DNA from: Shewanella psychrotolerans
GTDB taxonomy: Bacteria > Pseudomonadota > Gammaproteobacteria > Enterobacterales > Shewanellaceae
Assembly: GCF_019457595.1 (NCBI RefSeq)
Contig: NZ_CP080419.1
Location: forward strand, 2,108,001-2,172,000
Length of the DNA: 64,000 nt
Direction of reading: 5' to 3'
Positions 53,164-61,387 of this stretch are shown one piece after another. Made by a program: the position numbers and the translations under genes. Below the pieces are notes generated by a model. The model was not told the DNA's origin, ran no database searches, and worked only from the letters and a program-made list of their open reading frames with translations. Each line of letters begins with the position of its first letter. The stretch's first letter is position 1.

Positions 53164-55014
53164 CTAAATCAGTATTATTTCATCTTCATCAAACCATTCA
53201 GCATCAATAGCACGATTCTTGACTGCTGAAGGCTCTTGTGAGTAAGCAACAACAGCAAGGCTCTTCTCCGCCCTACTGCATATTACATAGAACAACCGTC
53301 TGGTTCTGGATAAGACGGAGTCTATACCATTCGCCTCATTTTTCTTATCTGTAGCCGACAGATTTTCAGCGCCAAAGAGCTTCTCATACTTGAAAAGAAA
53401 GCCCTTTGAGTCTTTGTCATCTATTACTGCCAAAATGCGATCAAATTCCAACCCTTTAACTCCCTGGTGGGTAGTAAAACCTAGCTCGTCGGCCACATAT
53501 TTTGCATAGTTTTCAACGTGACTCAGTCTTGCATCAAGTGCTGTATCCCAAGCTTTTTGGATGGAAGGTGACTCAACGCCCTCTGCGAGATCTGCGATAC
53601 CTTCCAGTAAAAGGTCGTTCAAAATATCGGGGATTTCTAACAGTTGATTCTTCTCTATTAATGACAATAATTCTCTGAGGCTAATGTCATTTTTCAGCAA
53701 AGCTCTAACCTTACTAACTGCATCCTCCACAGAAGCTAATAGTGCTATCGGATCTGCAAGGAAGTCTTTATTCTCTCCCCCTATCAAATGAGAATGTTTC
53801 TTAATAATTCTCATAACTTCAAAGTCATTTTCTTTACGAATCGCATTAGCCAAAGGTAAAACCTGATGAGTACAAAATTTAAATGTTGAACTCGTTCCGT
53901 TTAGTAATGAATCTCTTAGGCTATCCTCCGTTGACAATGGAGTGAAAAATTCGTCAAACTCTCCTCTACGAGCTGCCATGGCATGTTCAAGCGTTAATGT
54001 TTTTACCTGACTAACATCTTTCCAATTCTCATCATCAGTTATAGCTTTCATCTGCTCTCTTATACGAGCCTCAACTTCTGATTTATTTTCATTAGGTGTC
54101 TGGGCAATAAATAAGCGAACAATACCTTCTTCTGCATCTGGCTTTGCAGTTTGTTGTTTACCATCATCCTCTTGCCTAATTTTATTAATCAGCTTGATAA
54201 CCCTTTTGGGGCTCCGAAAGTTGGTTTTCTTTTCGGGTGTTTTCCAGTTCTCAGGTAGACTTGTCGCTAAGTCTTCTTTACCTCCGCTATAAATTCTCTG
54301 CATAAGGTCACCAAAAAGACCTAAAGAAAAGCAGCCTGAATTATTTTTCTGGGTCTGTATAAATGCATCCATCAGACCTTTATTTGTATCCTGACTCTCG
54401 TCAATGAGTAGTATAGGGAACTTGTTAACTAACACTTTTTGGAACAGTGGCTGTTCAGTTAAAAATTCAGTGGCAATTTTGATTACCTCTGCATGTGTCA
54501 AAGACCCTGTTGTCAATCGTGTGCTAGTTGGGCTGTATGTAAAATTCTGTACTATGTCGAGTTTTTCTAACCGTTTTAATTTTGAATCTCTACTTCGAGC
54601 GTTCTTTACTGCCGTCTTACCAGATTTGTCTTGTGCTTTATAAATTTTTGCTTGTAAATCATCAATACTTGCTTTTAGGTCGGCTTCCAACCATATTTTC
54701 ATATCGCTCGTAAATGGCTGAATTAACTCCCAAACAAAGCTGTGTATGGTAGAGACAGCAAATATTGGATCGTATTGAAGGCGATGCTTAATTTCTTCAC
54801 AAGCAGCATTTGTGTAGGTGATAACGGCAATGCGCTGTCCTGCTTTTATAAACCTATGAAGGTCATTGTCACGTACTGCCTGAAGAACATTTACAAGAGT
54901 TCTGGTTTTACCCGATCCAGCTCCAGCAAATAATAAAAAACTAGTAGGGCTGTCAAGGTTTAGATATTGATAAATCTCTTTATCAACCTCTTGAAGACTA
55001 TGAGTATCTGCCAT
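53164..55014 (-). CDS. gajB: Gabija-like UvrD-family helicase GajB
   Basis: A 616-residue SF1A helicase starting MADTHSLQEVDKEIYQYLNL; the ATG at 55014 follows the gajA stop by one base with GGAG upstream, so the longer frame from 55089 is rejected. Motifs: FLLFAGAGSGKTRT near 28-41 (I), AVITYTNAACEEI (Ia), LLIDESQDTNKG (II), LGLFGDLMQRIY (III), THQGVKGLEFDRIL (V) and LFYVICSRAEKSL (VI). In Gabija, GajB activates the nuclease GajA when nucleotides are depleted during infection. Confidence 0.85.
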   Translation of the reverse strand: MADTHSLQEVDKEIYQYLNLDSPTSFLLFAGAGSGKTRTLVNVLQAVRDNDLHRFIKAGQRIAVITYTNAACEEIKHRLQYDPIFAVSTIHSFVWELIQPFTSDMKIWLEADLKASIDDLQAKIYKAQDKSGKTAVKNARSRDSKLKRLEKLDIVQNFTYSPTSTRLTTGSLTHAEVIKIATEFLTEQPLFQKVLVNKFPILLIDESQDTNKGLMDAFIQTQKNNSGCFSLGLFGDLMQRIYSGGKEDLATSLPENWKTPEKKTNFRSPKRVIKLINKIRQEDDGKQQTAKPDAEEGIVRLFIAQTPNENKSEVEARIREQMKAITDDENWKDVSQVKTLTLEHAMAARRGEFDEFFTPLSTEDSLRDSLLNGTSSTFKFCTHQVLPLANAIRKENDFEVMRIIKKHSHLIGGENKDFLADPIALLASVEDAVSKVRALLKNDISLRELLSLIEKNQLLEIPDILNDLLLEGIADLAEGVESPSIQKAWDTALDARLSHVENYAKYVADELGFTTHQGVKGLEFDRILAVIDDKDSKGFLFKYEKLFGAENLSATDKKNEANGIDSVLSRTRRLFYVICSRAEKSLAVVAYSQEPSAVKNRAIDAEWFDEDEIILI

Positions 55015-55015
55015 A

Positions 55016-57268
55016 TCAGAACTCCTCCAAGGCTTCGGGTTCTTCAACCTCTTCGGGTTCTTCAACCTCTTCAGGTTCTGCAAAGACAAATTCTTGGTCA
55101 GTATTGCTCAACTCCTTTTCCAACCACTGAAGCCCTTCATCAATATAGGTTGGAACTTTTAGCTTCTTAGGATCAACATCATACAAAAGATCCAATGCCA
55201 TCTTCGCCTTTTCACCATCTAAGGCTTTATATAGAGTAGCCGCACATTCTTCCAAAGAAACCTTCATCGTCGCTTCGTGCATCTTTTTGACCATCCCAGT
55301 TGAGCTAGTCAAGTCTCGAAATAGTTGAATGTTACTGAGTGCTATTGCATCCTCAAATGTGTATGGAATCGCTTCCTCTTCTTTACCATCTGTATGATAT
55401 TTGATCATGAAACCATATTGATATGCAGCTCTGACATTACCTTTAACTTTCTTATCATTTGAAAGATCCAGTACGTCATCCAGACTTAGGTCTTTCAGTT
55501 CAAACCACTCCCTAAGCGTATCACTGCCATACTTATAATCATTATTTCTTGCAGGCTGAACCTTCTTGCCATCCACGCCCTTCGCATCTGTATCGGTAAT
55601 CACCAAAGTAGGTAAGGCTAGAGTATCGATTAGTGGTTTCAAACGTTGAGCGTGCGCACCACCAACCTCTAGTATTGATAAATAGCTACTTCGTAGCTCA
55701 GGATAATTATAATTAATGAAATGCGGTAGTAGCATTCGCTCTGCAGCACCTTCAACCAGAATGATGCCATTTGCAAAGAAAAGATCGCAGTGGGTTGTCT
55801 TGAGGTAACGCGAAACAAACTTCTGAGTGTTAAGAATCTGTTCGTCTTCAGTTGCCTTTTTCTTACCACTTCCAAAAACTGAAGATAAATCGACGACCTC
55901 AGCCTCAGGTACATCAGCGATACTAACTGCGGCTTTGCGTTTGAAGTAGCGTAGTTTCTCGAATCCAGCTTCATGAGCTATGTAGCTTGAATGGGTGCTA
56001 AGAACCATCTGCGTAGTAAATTGTTCGTCGATATCTTTCCTAAGAACTTCATAGGCTTTGCGTATAAATACTTGTTGAACCTGAGCGTGCAGGTGAGCTT
56101 CAGGTTCTTCAACCAATACCAAATGGATTGGTTCTATTGCAACATCATTTGCAGATCTTCTTTTTTGAGCTTTTCCAATTCGTTGCCACCGATCTCTGAA
56201 CGTAATCAACTTGAACACAATATGAATAAGGTTTTTGTATCCTAGTCCGTTATATTGCTCTGGTAAGGAGAACGTGTGATTATTAAAACCTTGCTTTTGA
56301 ATATCAAATATTACGGCAGCATCATGTTCCAACCCTTTAATCGGATTAACGCGACTCGATAGTTTAACATCAGGGTCATTGAATCCTGGGTAACCAAGAG
56401 CTTGTATTTCGCCCAATGCTCCCTTAAACGACTTGTCTAATTTCTTATCAAACTCTTCCTGAGCTTCCTCAATTGCTTTCAGTGCAGGAAGATCATCGTC
56501 ATCAGGTAAATCAGTAGGGTTTAGATGGCGAATGTAGTATTCCTGCAACTGGCTAGACAGGGTAATGCCTGTATTCACTTGCTCACTATTAGGATCTGTG
56601 AATCCGCGTTGTGCTTCTATAGTGTCAACTTTAAACAAACCGTTAAAAGGATCGTTCTCTAGTGGAGTGGCTTGCTTTGGCAAATCTTGAGTAGTAGAGA
56701 TTTTTTTAGGGTCTAAGATGTAAGCTCTGATAACAAAGGAATCAGACAACTTTCTATTGAGATAATCTTTCAAGTCCCGAGGCCAAAAAGATAGCTTTGT
56801 CTCGTCGGTGCGCAACTCATCTATAGCTCTGAAATCTTGTAAAAAGTTCTCTCTAAGCTTTTCAATATCTTTGGGTTCATATGTTAGTCTGATACCCAGA
56901 GGCTCGCCCTTCCATTTAAGTGTTGGAATTAAATGTGCCACTCTGTGAACATCTTCAACACCAGCATCAAGCCAAACGTCAAGTGAAGGGCAATACGGAA
57001 TCCAATCGCTTATATCTTGCCCGTTTAACTCTTTTGGGTCGGTACTAAGCCAAGATTCTGCGTATTGATTTAAAGCCGACCAGTTACTTAGGGTAAAGTC
57101 AGTAACTGTAATCTTCCGTGACTTGTCGAGAAAGCATATAAGAGCATCTGTAGCTGAAGTTTTGCCGCTATTGTTTGCACCGACTAGTAGAGTTTCATTA
57201 TCTGACAGGTTAACCCTACAGTTCTTTAGTTTTCGAAAGTTTTGGATTTGTACAAAATTAATCTTCAT
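55016..57268 (-). CDS. gajA: Gabija-like OLD-family nuclease GajA
   Basis: A 750-residue ATPase-TOPRIM nuclease. The ABC-type ATPase half has GANNSGKTS near 32-40 and a signature/Walker B region IHLVLVEEPEAHLH near 390. The TOPRIM half has ILVEGAAERMLLPHF near 505-520 and VITDTDAKG near 555. It is longer than the best-studied GajA (about 580) because of inserts in the ATPase half and an acidic repetitive tail (EPEEVE repeated). The pair with an adjacent UvrD helicase is class 2 OLD/Gabija. Key residues look intact. Confidence 0.85.
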   Translation of the reverse strand: MKINFVQIQNFRKLKNCRVNLSDNETLLVGANNSGKTSATDALICFLDKSRKITVTDFTLSNWSALNQYAESWLSTDPKELNGQDISDWIPYCPSLDVWLDAGVEDVHRVAHLIPTLKWKGEPLGIRLTYEPKDIEKLRENFLQDFRAIDELRTDETKLSFWPRDLKDYLNRKLSDSFVIRAYILDPKKISTTQDLPKQATPLENDPFNGLFKVDTIEAQRGFTDPNSEQVNTGITLSSQLQEYYIRHLNPTDLPDDDDLPALKAIEEAQEEFDKKLDKSFKGALGEIQALGYPGFNDPDVKLSSRVNPIKGLEHDAAVIFDIQKQGFNNHTFSLPEQYNGLGYKNLIHIVFKLITFRDRWQRIGKAQKRRSANDVAIEPIHLVLVEEPEAHLHAQVQQVFIRKAYEVLRKDIDEQFTTQMVLSTHSSYIAHEAGFEKLRYFKRKAAVSIADVPEAEVVDLSSVFGSGKKKATEDEQILNTQKFVSRYLKTTHCDLFFANGIILVEGAAERMLLPHFINYNYPELRSSYLSILEVGGAHAQRLKPLIDTLALPTLVITDTDAKGVDGKKVQPARNNDYKYGSDTLREWFELKDLSLDDVLDLSNDKKVKGNVRAAYQYGFMIKYHTDGKEEEAIPYTFEDAIALSNIQLFRDLTSSTGMVKKMHEATMKVSLEECAATLYKALDGEKAKMALDLLYDVDPKKLKVPTYIDEGLQWLEKELSNTDQEFVFAEPEEVEEPEEVEEPEALEEF
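55036..55074 (-). repeat. 18-bp tandem repeat at the gajA C-terminus
   Basis: Two perfect and one partial copy of CGGGTTCTTCAACCTCTT (as read on the plus strand) encode EPEEVE units and lie just before the gajA-gajB junction. In-frame copy-number change would alter only the acidic tail. Confidence 0.7.
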
Positions 57269-57469
57269 CCTTTTATCTAGCCTTGGTAGCCATCAATTGA
57301 ACTAGAGAATAATATGAAACCGATCATAATAGTTTGATAGTTCACTCAATAAAGTAAAAAAGCTTGAAAATTAACTAATTGGCAAGCTTTCAGGTTTGAA
57401 CTATTCACATTAGTTTTTTCTCGTAAAACTCTGACAGAATAAAAACTATAAACTTGTCTCGCTGACGTG
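57269..57469. promoter_or_regulatory. gajA upstream region
   Basis: Contains an inverted repeat AAAGCTTG (57359-57366) / CAAGCTTT (57383-57390), 16 bp apart, about 90-120 bp before gajA. It could be an operator or a leftward-blocking hairpin. Confidence 0.4.
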
Positions 57470-57935
57470 TAATGGGGCAAAAGCGAGTTAGCTTTTGAAC
57501 TAGCGACTCACACCAGATGAAGTAAAATCGAAGAGATAAAATAACCCAGTGTAAGCGCGGTTTTGGCCTTCGAAATCATGGCCAAAAATGTTCCCGACAT
57601 TTTTCGCCATTCCCTACTTCCATGTAAGTCAGATGATTTCGCATAGCCCACATGGAAGTGCTCGAACAACGTCCATGTCTAAAATCCAGTTCGGCGTCCA
57701 TGCCTCTCGTTCATGAGCTCGAAGCTGCGCTTCACTCACCGTGCCAAAAGAGCGCTTGCACATAAAGCCTGCGGCAGGCAATTTCAAATGGTGAAGGTTC
57801 GACCTTAAAACACACTTAACAAATAAGATGCTGCCAAACGCAACGAAGGCTAATCCAAAAAATGCCGAACCTTCATTCCAAGGCCACCAAACTTTGGGGC
57901 ATAAACGAGTTAACTCACTAACCAGTTGAGTGCTT
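57470..57935 (-). repeat. structured intergenic repeat, copy 3 (inverted)
   Basis: Read leftward, it repeats the blocks of copies 1 and 2 in order: TTAGTGAGTTAACTC, GGCCTTGGAATGAAGG, a GTCGAACCTTCAC block, GCCTGCCGCAGGCTTTATGTG, a hairpin AAAAATGT / ACATTTTT (57584-57604) around a TCCCG loop, and GGGTTATTTTATCTCTTCGA. The middle is longer and diverged. With copy 1 it encloses the defence genes from 41.7 to 57.3 kb. Confidence 0.65.
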
Positions 57936-58327
57936 GACTCGAAACAAGCATGGTCGATTGTTTAGCCTTGGACTAAATGTTCTCTTAATGGTTTTGTTGC
58001 CCACGGTTGGAGCTTCATACCACGTTTCAACTTCACTCTTAGCCAACGGATATACAGGCGTCCAAATGATAGTGTTTAAGGGTCTGTCTTACCTTTCTGC
58101 GCCCTTCTTGACGAATTGCTAAGCAATCCTTATGAGCTGTCATTTCCTCTAACTCGCCATCTTTAAAGATGCTTCTCATCGGTGGTTTGCATTAAGAGCG
58201 ACTTGCTTAGACTCATTCAATGGTGAGCAATATTGCCTTTAATAATAAGCTCGTCAGTAACATGGGCGTGTTGAATGAAAGGCCTAGCTTCGTGGTGATT
58301 GCTAAAATCAGAATAATTGCTAAAATA
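57936..58327. other. intergenic region, no secure gene
   Basis: A 62-codon rightward frame (57934-58122) with a hydrophobic N-terminal third and a 46-codon leftward frame (58039-58179, basic, RRKVRQTLKHY) overlap each other. At most one is real; neither has a good ribosome site. Confidence 0.3.
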
Positions 58328-58343
58328 CTGTATATACATACAG
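58328..58343. promoter_or_regulatory. LexA (SOS) box
   Basis: CTGTATATACATACAG matches the gammaproteobacterial LexA consensus CTG-N10-CAG with an alternating TA core. It lies 13 bp before the umuD-like ATG, so it should repress both genes until DNA damage. Confidence 0.9.
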
Positions 58344-58356
58344 CACACAGTAAATT

Positions 58357-58764
58357 ATGAACGTTATTCCCATTTCAGCTAGCGCAGGCATCACCGGATT
58401 TGAATCTCCGGCGACTGACTACAAGCAACTTCCACTAAGTCTTGATGAATTGCTGATTGAACATCCTAGCGCCACCTTTATCGGGCAAGCCCGTGGCGAC
58501 TCCATGCAAGGCGTGGGCATTTTCGATGAAGATATCTTGATTGTGGATAGGCACGTCAGTGTCAAAAACCAAGATGTGATTGTGGCTAATTACAATGGCG
58601 CCTTTGTCTGCAAAATCATTGATACGGTTAATCGTCAACTCCTCTCTGCCAATGAGTCGCACATGAGCACGCCAATACTTGAGCATGACTCGTTTAGCGT
58701 GGAAGGTGTGGTGATTCGCTCGATACGTTGTCATCGTCAAAGCCCAATACTCACAAGAGATTAA
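58357..58764 (+). CDS. UmuD/RumA-like SOS mutagenesis protein
   Basis: A 135-residue S24-family protein that cleaves itself with RecA filaments to activate the partner polymerase. The cleavage site Ala-Gly is in SASAGITGFES (residues 7-17), the nucleophile Ser in ARGDSMQGVGI near 49, and the general-base Lys in FVCKIID near 88. It closely resembles RumA of R391/SXT elements as I remember that sequence. It overlaps nothing and is followed by the polymerase gene after five bases. Confidence 0.88.
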   Translation: MNVIPISASAGITGFESPATDYKQLPLSLDELLIEHPSATFIGQARGDSMQGVGIFDEDILIVDRHVSVKNQDVIVANYNGAFVCKIIDTVNRQLLSANESHMSTPILEHDSFSVEGVVIRSIRCHRQSPILTRD

Positions 58765-58769
58765 CCACT

Positions 58770-60023
58770 ATGTTTGCGCTTGTGGATGCGAACTCTTTTT
58801 ACTGCAGTGCCGAGCAAGTGTTCAGGCCCGAATGGCGTGGTCGGCCCATCGTTGTGCTCAGTAATAACGATGGCTGTATTGTGGCCGCCAATCGCCAAGC
58901 TAAAGAAGCAGGGATAGCTAAGTTTGTCCCCTACTTCCAGGTTAAGTCGCTGTGCGAGCGTAAAGGCGTGATAGCGCTCTCCTCAAACTATGAGCTCTAT
59001 GGCTCGCTTTCATCCGCCATGATGGAAATCATCGGTCGCTTTGCCCCAGAGCAGCACATTTACAGTATTGATGAGTCCTTTCTGTCGTTTAAACACTGTT
59101 ACCCAGCCATTCCCTGCTTAATCACTCAAGCCGCGCGGATACGGCGAGCGGTCTGGAAAGAATCGCGGTTACCTGTGTGCGTCGGCATGGGGGAATCACT
59201 GACCTTGGCCAAAGCGGCTAATCATGCTGCTAAGAAGCTCCCTGGCTATAACGGTGTGTGCGCCATCTCCAGTCACAGCGAAAGAGAGTTCGTGTTGGGG
59301 CAGATGGCAACCAGCGATGTGTGGGGGGTCGGTAAACGTATTGCCAAGCGGCTGTCAGCGATGAATATCAACACGGCGCTTGAGTTAGCACGCTTAGCGC
59401 CCGGCATTGCTCGCCAACAATTCAATATTGAGGTGGAGCGAACCGTCCGTGAGCTAAACGGCTTACCGTGTAAGGGGTGGGATGAAGCCCGTGCTGATAA
59501 GTTGCAGATATTCTCGACCAGAAGCATGGGGCAGCGCATCATGGACAAAGCATCCCTATTACAGGCCATCACCAAGCACGCCGCGATAGCCGCCGCCAAA
59601 GCGAGACACCAAGGTTCATTGTGCAATGCCATGCTGGTGTTTGCCAGCAACTCGCCTTTTGATGAACAGCCCTGTGGATTCAAAGTCACTGTGCGCTTAC
59701 CTAGTCCAACGAATGATACCTGTGAACTCGTTAAGGCCGCAGTGAGTCTGTGTGAGTCGCGGTTCCAACATGGCGTGCGCTACTACAAGGTGGGTGTCGG
59801 GCTGATTGATTTGTGCAACGAAGCCCACTACCAACATGACTTATTCGCCCAACCTAAAAGCCCTGCGCTCATGAATGTGCTGGATGCGCTTAACAATCGC
59901 TATGGTACCGATGCTTTGTTTGTTGCCGGACAAGGCATTGCGCCCAAATGGCGAATGCGCCGAGACATGCTCACCCCTCAATACACAACCAATTGGCACG
60001 ATATCCCGCAAATCAGTTGCTGA
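58770..60023 (+). CDS. UmuC/RumB-like Y-family DNA polymerase
   Basis: A 417-residue error-prone polymerase V catalytic subunit. The start MFALVDANSFYCSAEQVF at 58770 is preferred to an upstream frame overlapping umuD. Metal-binding acidic residues are in VDANSF (Asp6) and YSIDESFLSF near 100-109; the helix-hairpin-helix WGVGKRIAKRL lies near 190; the C-terminal little finger and MRRDMLTPQYTT tail are complete. With its UmuD partner it bypasses lesions at the cost of mutation. Confidence 0.9.
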   Translation: MFALVDANSFYCSAEQVFRPEWRGRPIVVLSNNDGCIVAANRQAKEAGIAKFVPYFQVKSLCERKGVIALSSNYELYGSLSSAMMEIIGRFAPEQHIYSIDESFLSFKHCYPAIPCLITQAARIRRAVWKESRLPVCVGMGESLTLAKAANHAAKKLPGYNGVCAISSHSEREFVLGQMATSDVWGVGKRIAKRLSAMNINTALELARLAPGIARQQFNIEVERTVRELNGLPCKGWDEARADKLQIFSTRSMGQRIMDKASLLQAITKHAAIAAAKARHQGSLCNAMLVFASNSPFDEQPCGFKVTVRLPSPTNDTCELVKAAVSLCESRFQHGVRYYKVGVGLIDLCNEAHYQHDLFAQPKSPALMNVLDALNNRYGTDALFVAGQGIAPKWRMRRDMLTPQYTTNWHDIPQISC

Positions 60024-60779
60024 TAGCGCACCCATCACTGCAACGTAAGAAACGTTCACTGACGCTACAGAAGCGATAAACCTCAATTATTTCATGGTGA
60101 TGAGCCTGAGATGTAACCGTTAACACTAGCTATGAATCCTTTTCATCATTAGTGGCATTAAGCGGGATGGCGGTTTACTGGTGCCATGACGGAAAAACCC
60201 ACGGTTAGACCTCTTTCTTAGTGCTGTAAATCAATAAATGGGGGTAATTAATGTTACAAAAACTACATGTATACAGTTGTTTGGAGAAGTTTGATAAAGA
60301 TTAACAATAATTAATGTTTGGTTTTAGATGATGAAAATAGCCGATGAAAATCAAATCAGCTATTGACGGATAAGTCGCTGCTGCATAAGGCCTAAGTTAC
60401 TGATAGGTTGTTGAGTGGGTGCCTCTTGAGAATAAAACTTAATTTGATTTGTAACGAAGTGTTTCGCGCGATAATTTGACTATAAACCTGTTTTATAACA
60501 ATGAGGTAACGTTTTTCTGAGAGGTGGTTTTCAAAAAAAATTTTGCAATTCCAAAAAAATATTTTTCTACAAAAATTTTAAATGTTGGGTGTTTCAGTGA
60601 ACGCTTTTCTGACTTAATACGAATACTTAAGCGATTTCTAAAAATTCAAAAAAATTCAAATCAATTTTTTGAAGCAAATTTTTTTGAAATGACGAGTTTG
60701 ATGTTGTAGATACCCCGAAACTTGCACTCTGCCCGGTTCGGCTATTATTCAATCATTAAGAGCTAGTTGAGAGCTAAAC
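60024..60779. other. intergenic region, probable end of the second Tn7-like element
   Basis: No gene. From 60520 to 60700 the DNA is dense in A- and T-tracts with repeats such as AAAATTC and AAAAATTTT, in the place where TnsB sites of the second element would be. No terminal TGT motif could be fixed. Confidence 0.4.
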
Positions 60780-61385
60780 ATGACTAAACGTGTACCCAAT
60801 ATGCGAAAAGGACGCAATATTACATGGATGTTCAGCCACAAGAATGAGCAATCAGTCTTCATCGATTCTTTTCTTGAGCAGACCTACGCTAACAAGTTAG
60901 AACTTTCACCTGAGGTGAAAGCATATGCCACACAACCTGAGAGTATGCACGTCAATGTGGACGGTAAGAAATGTCGCTATACGCCTGACTTTCTTGTCGT
61001 CAATCATGATGGGACTTCAATCTATGTCGAAGTTCATCATAACGCCTTTATTAATGATGAGTATCTCAAGAAGCTTGATGCTGCCGAGCAATACATCAAT
61101 GAAACGACCTCATCGTCATTTCTTCTGGTAGATGAAGCCGAACTTCCAATGGTCGTGGGTAAAAACATACAAATGATCGTCATGAACCGAAATGCCACTG
61201 AGCTTGAACACGTTGATGTTAGCCAACTGCCTGATGTTACAACATACGCAGAGCTTTATCGGCTGCTAAGTGATGACCTTGAAGACCCTGCGGCCGCTAT
61301 TTATGAACTCATTGCAATCAAAGTCTTTAAGTATGATGAATGTGTGATTTTTGGCCCTTCAACTCAACTCGTGAGGGCGCAATAA
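60780..61385 (+). CDS. TnsA-like protein of a second Tn7-like element
   Basis: A 201-residue TnsA-like endonuclease. The core aligns as Asp70 (RYTPDFLV) and Glu84 in YVEVHHNAF, but the residue two after Glu84 is His86 where TnsA normally has Lys. Short N- and C-terminal helical parts flank it. It is the first gene of a rightward set with tnsB-like and tnsC-like genes. It is not closely similar to the TnsA at 28 kb. Cleavage activity is uncertain because of the substitution. Confidence 0.7.
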   Translation: MTKRVPNMRKGRNITWMFSHKNEQSVFIDSFLEQTYANKLELSPEVKAYATQPESMHVNVDGKKCRYTPDFLVVNHDGTSIYVEVHHNAFINDEYLKKLDAAEQYINETTSSSFLLVDEAELPMVVGKNIQMIVMNRNATELEHVDVSQLPDVTTYAELYRLLSDDLEDPAAAIYELIAIKVFKYDECVIFGPSTQLVRAQ

Positions 61386-61387
61386 CA

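Noticed and set aside
53164..57268. OLD nuclease-helicase pair as PARIS or a retron effector
   Set aside because: The partner is a UvrD helicase, not an AriB-type protein, and no reverse transcriptase or ncRNA is adjacent; Gabija fits best.
41262..57935. Intergenic repeats as integron attC sites of a cassette array
   Set aside because: The copies are 300-460 bp and the conserved ends do not give clean RYYYAAC/GTTRRRY core sites, and no integron integrase is present. Kept only as a structured repeat family.
60250..60275. Second LexA box (TACATGTATACAG)
   Set aside because: It lacks the CTG half at the right spacing and is not in front of a gene.
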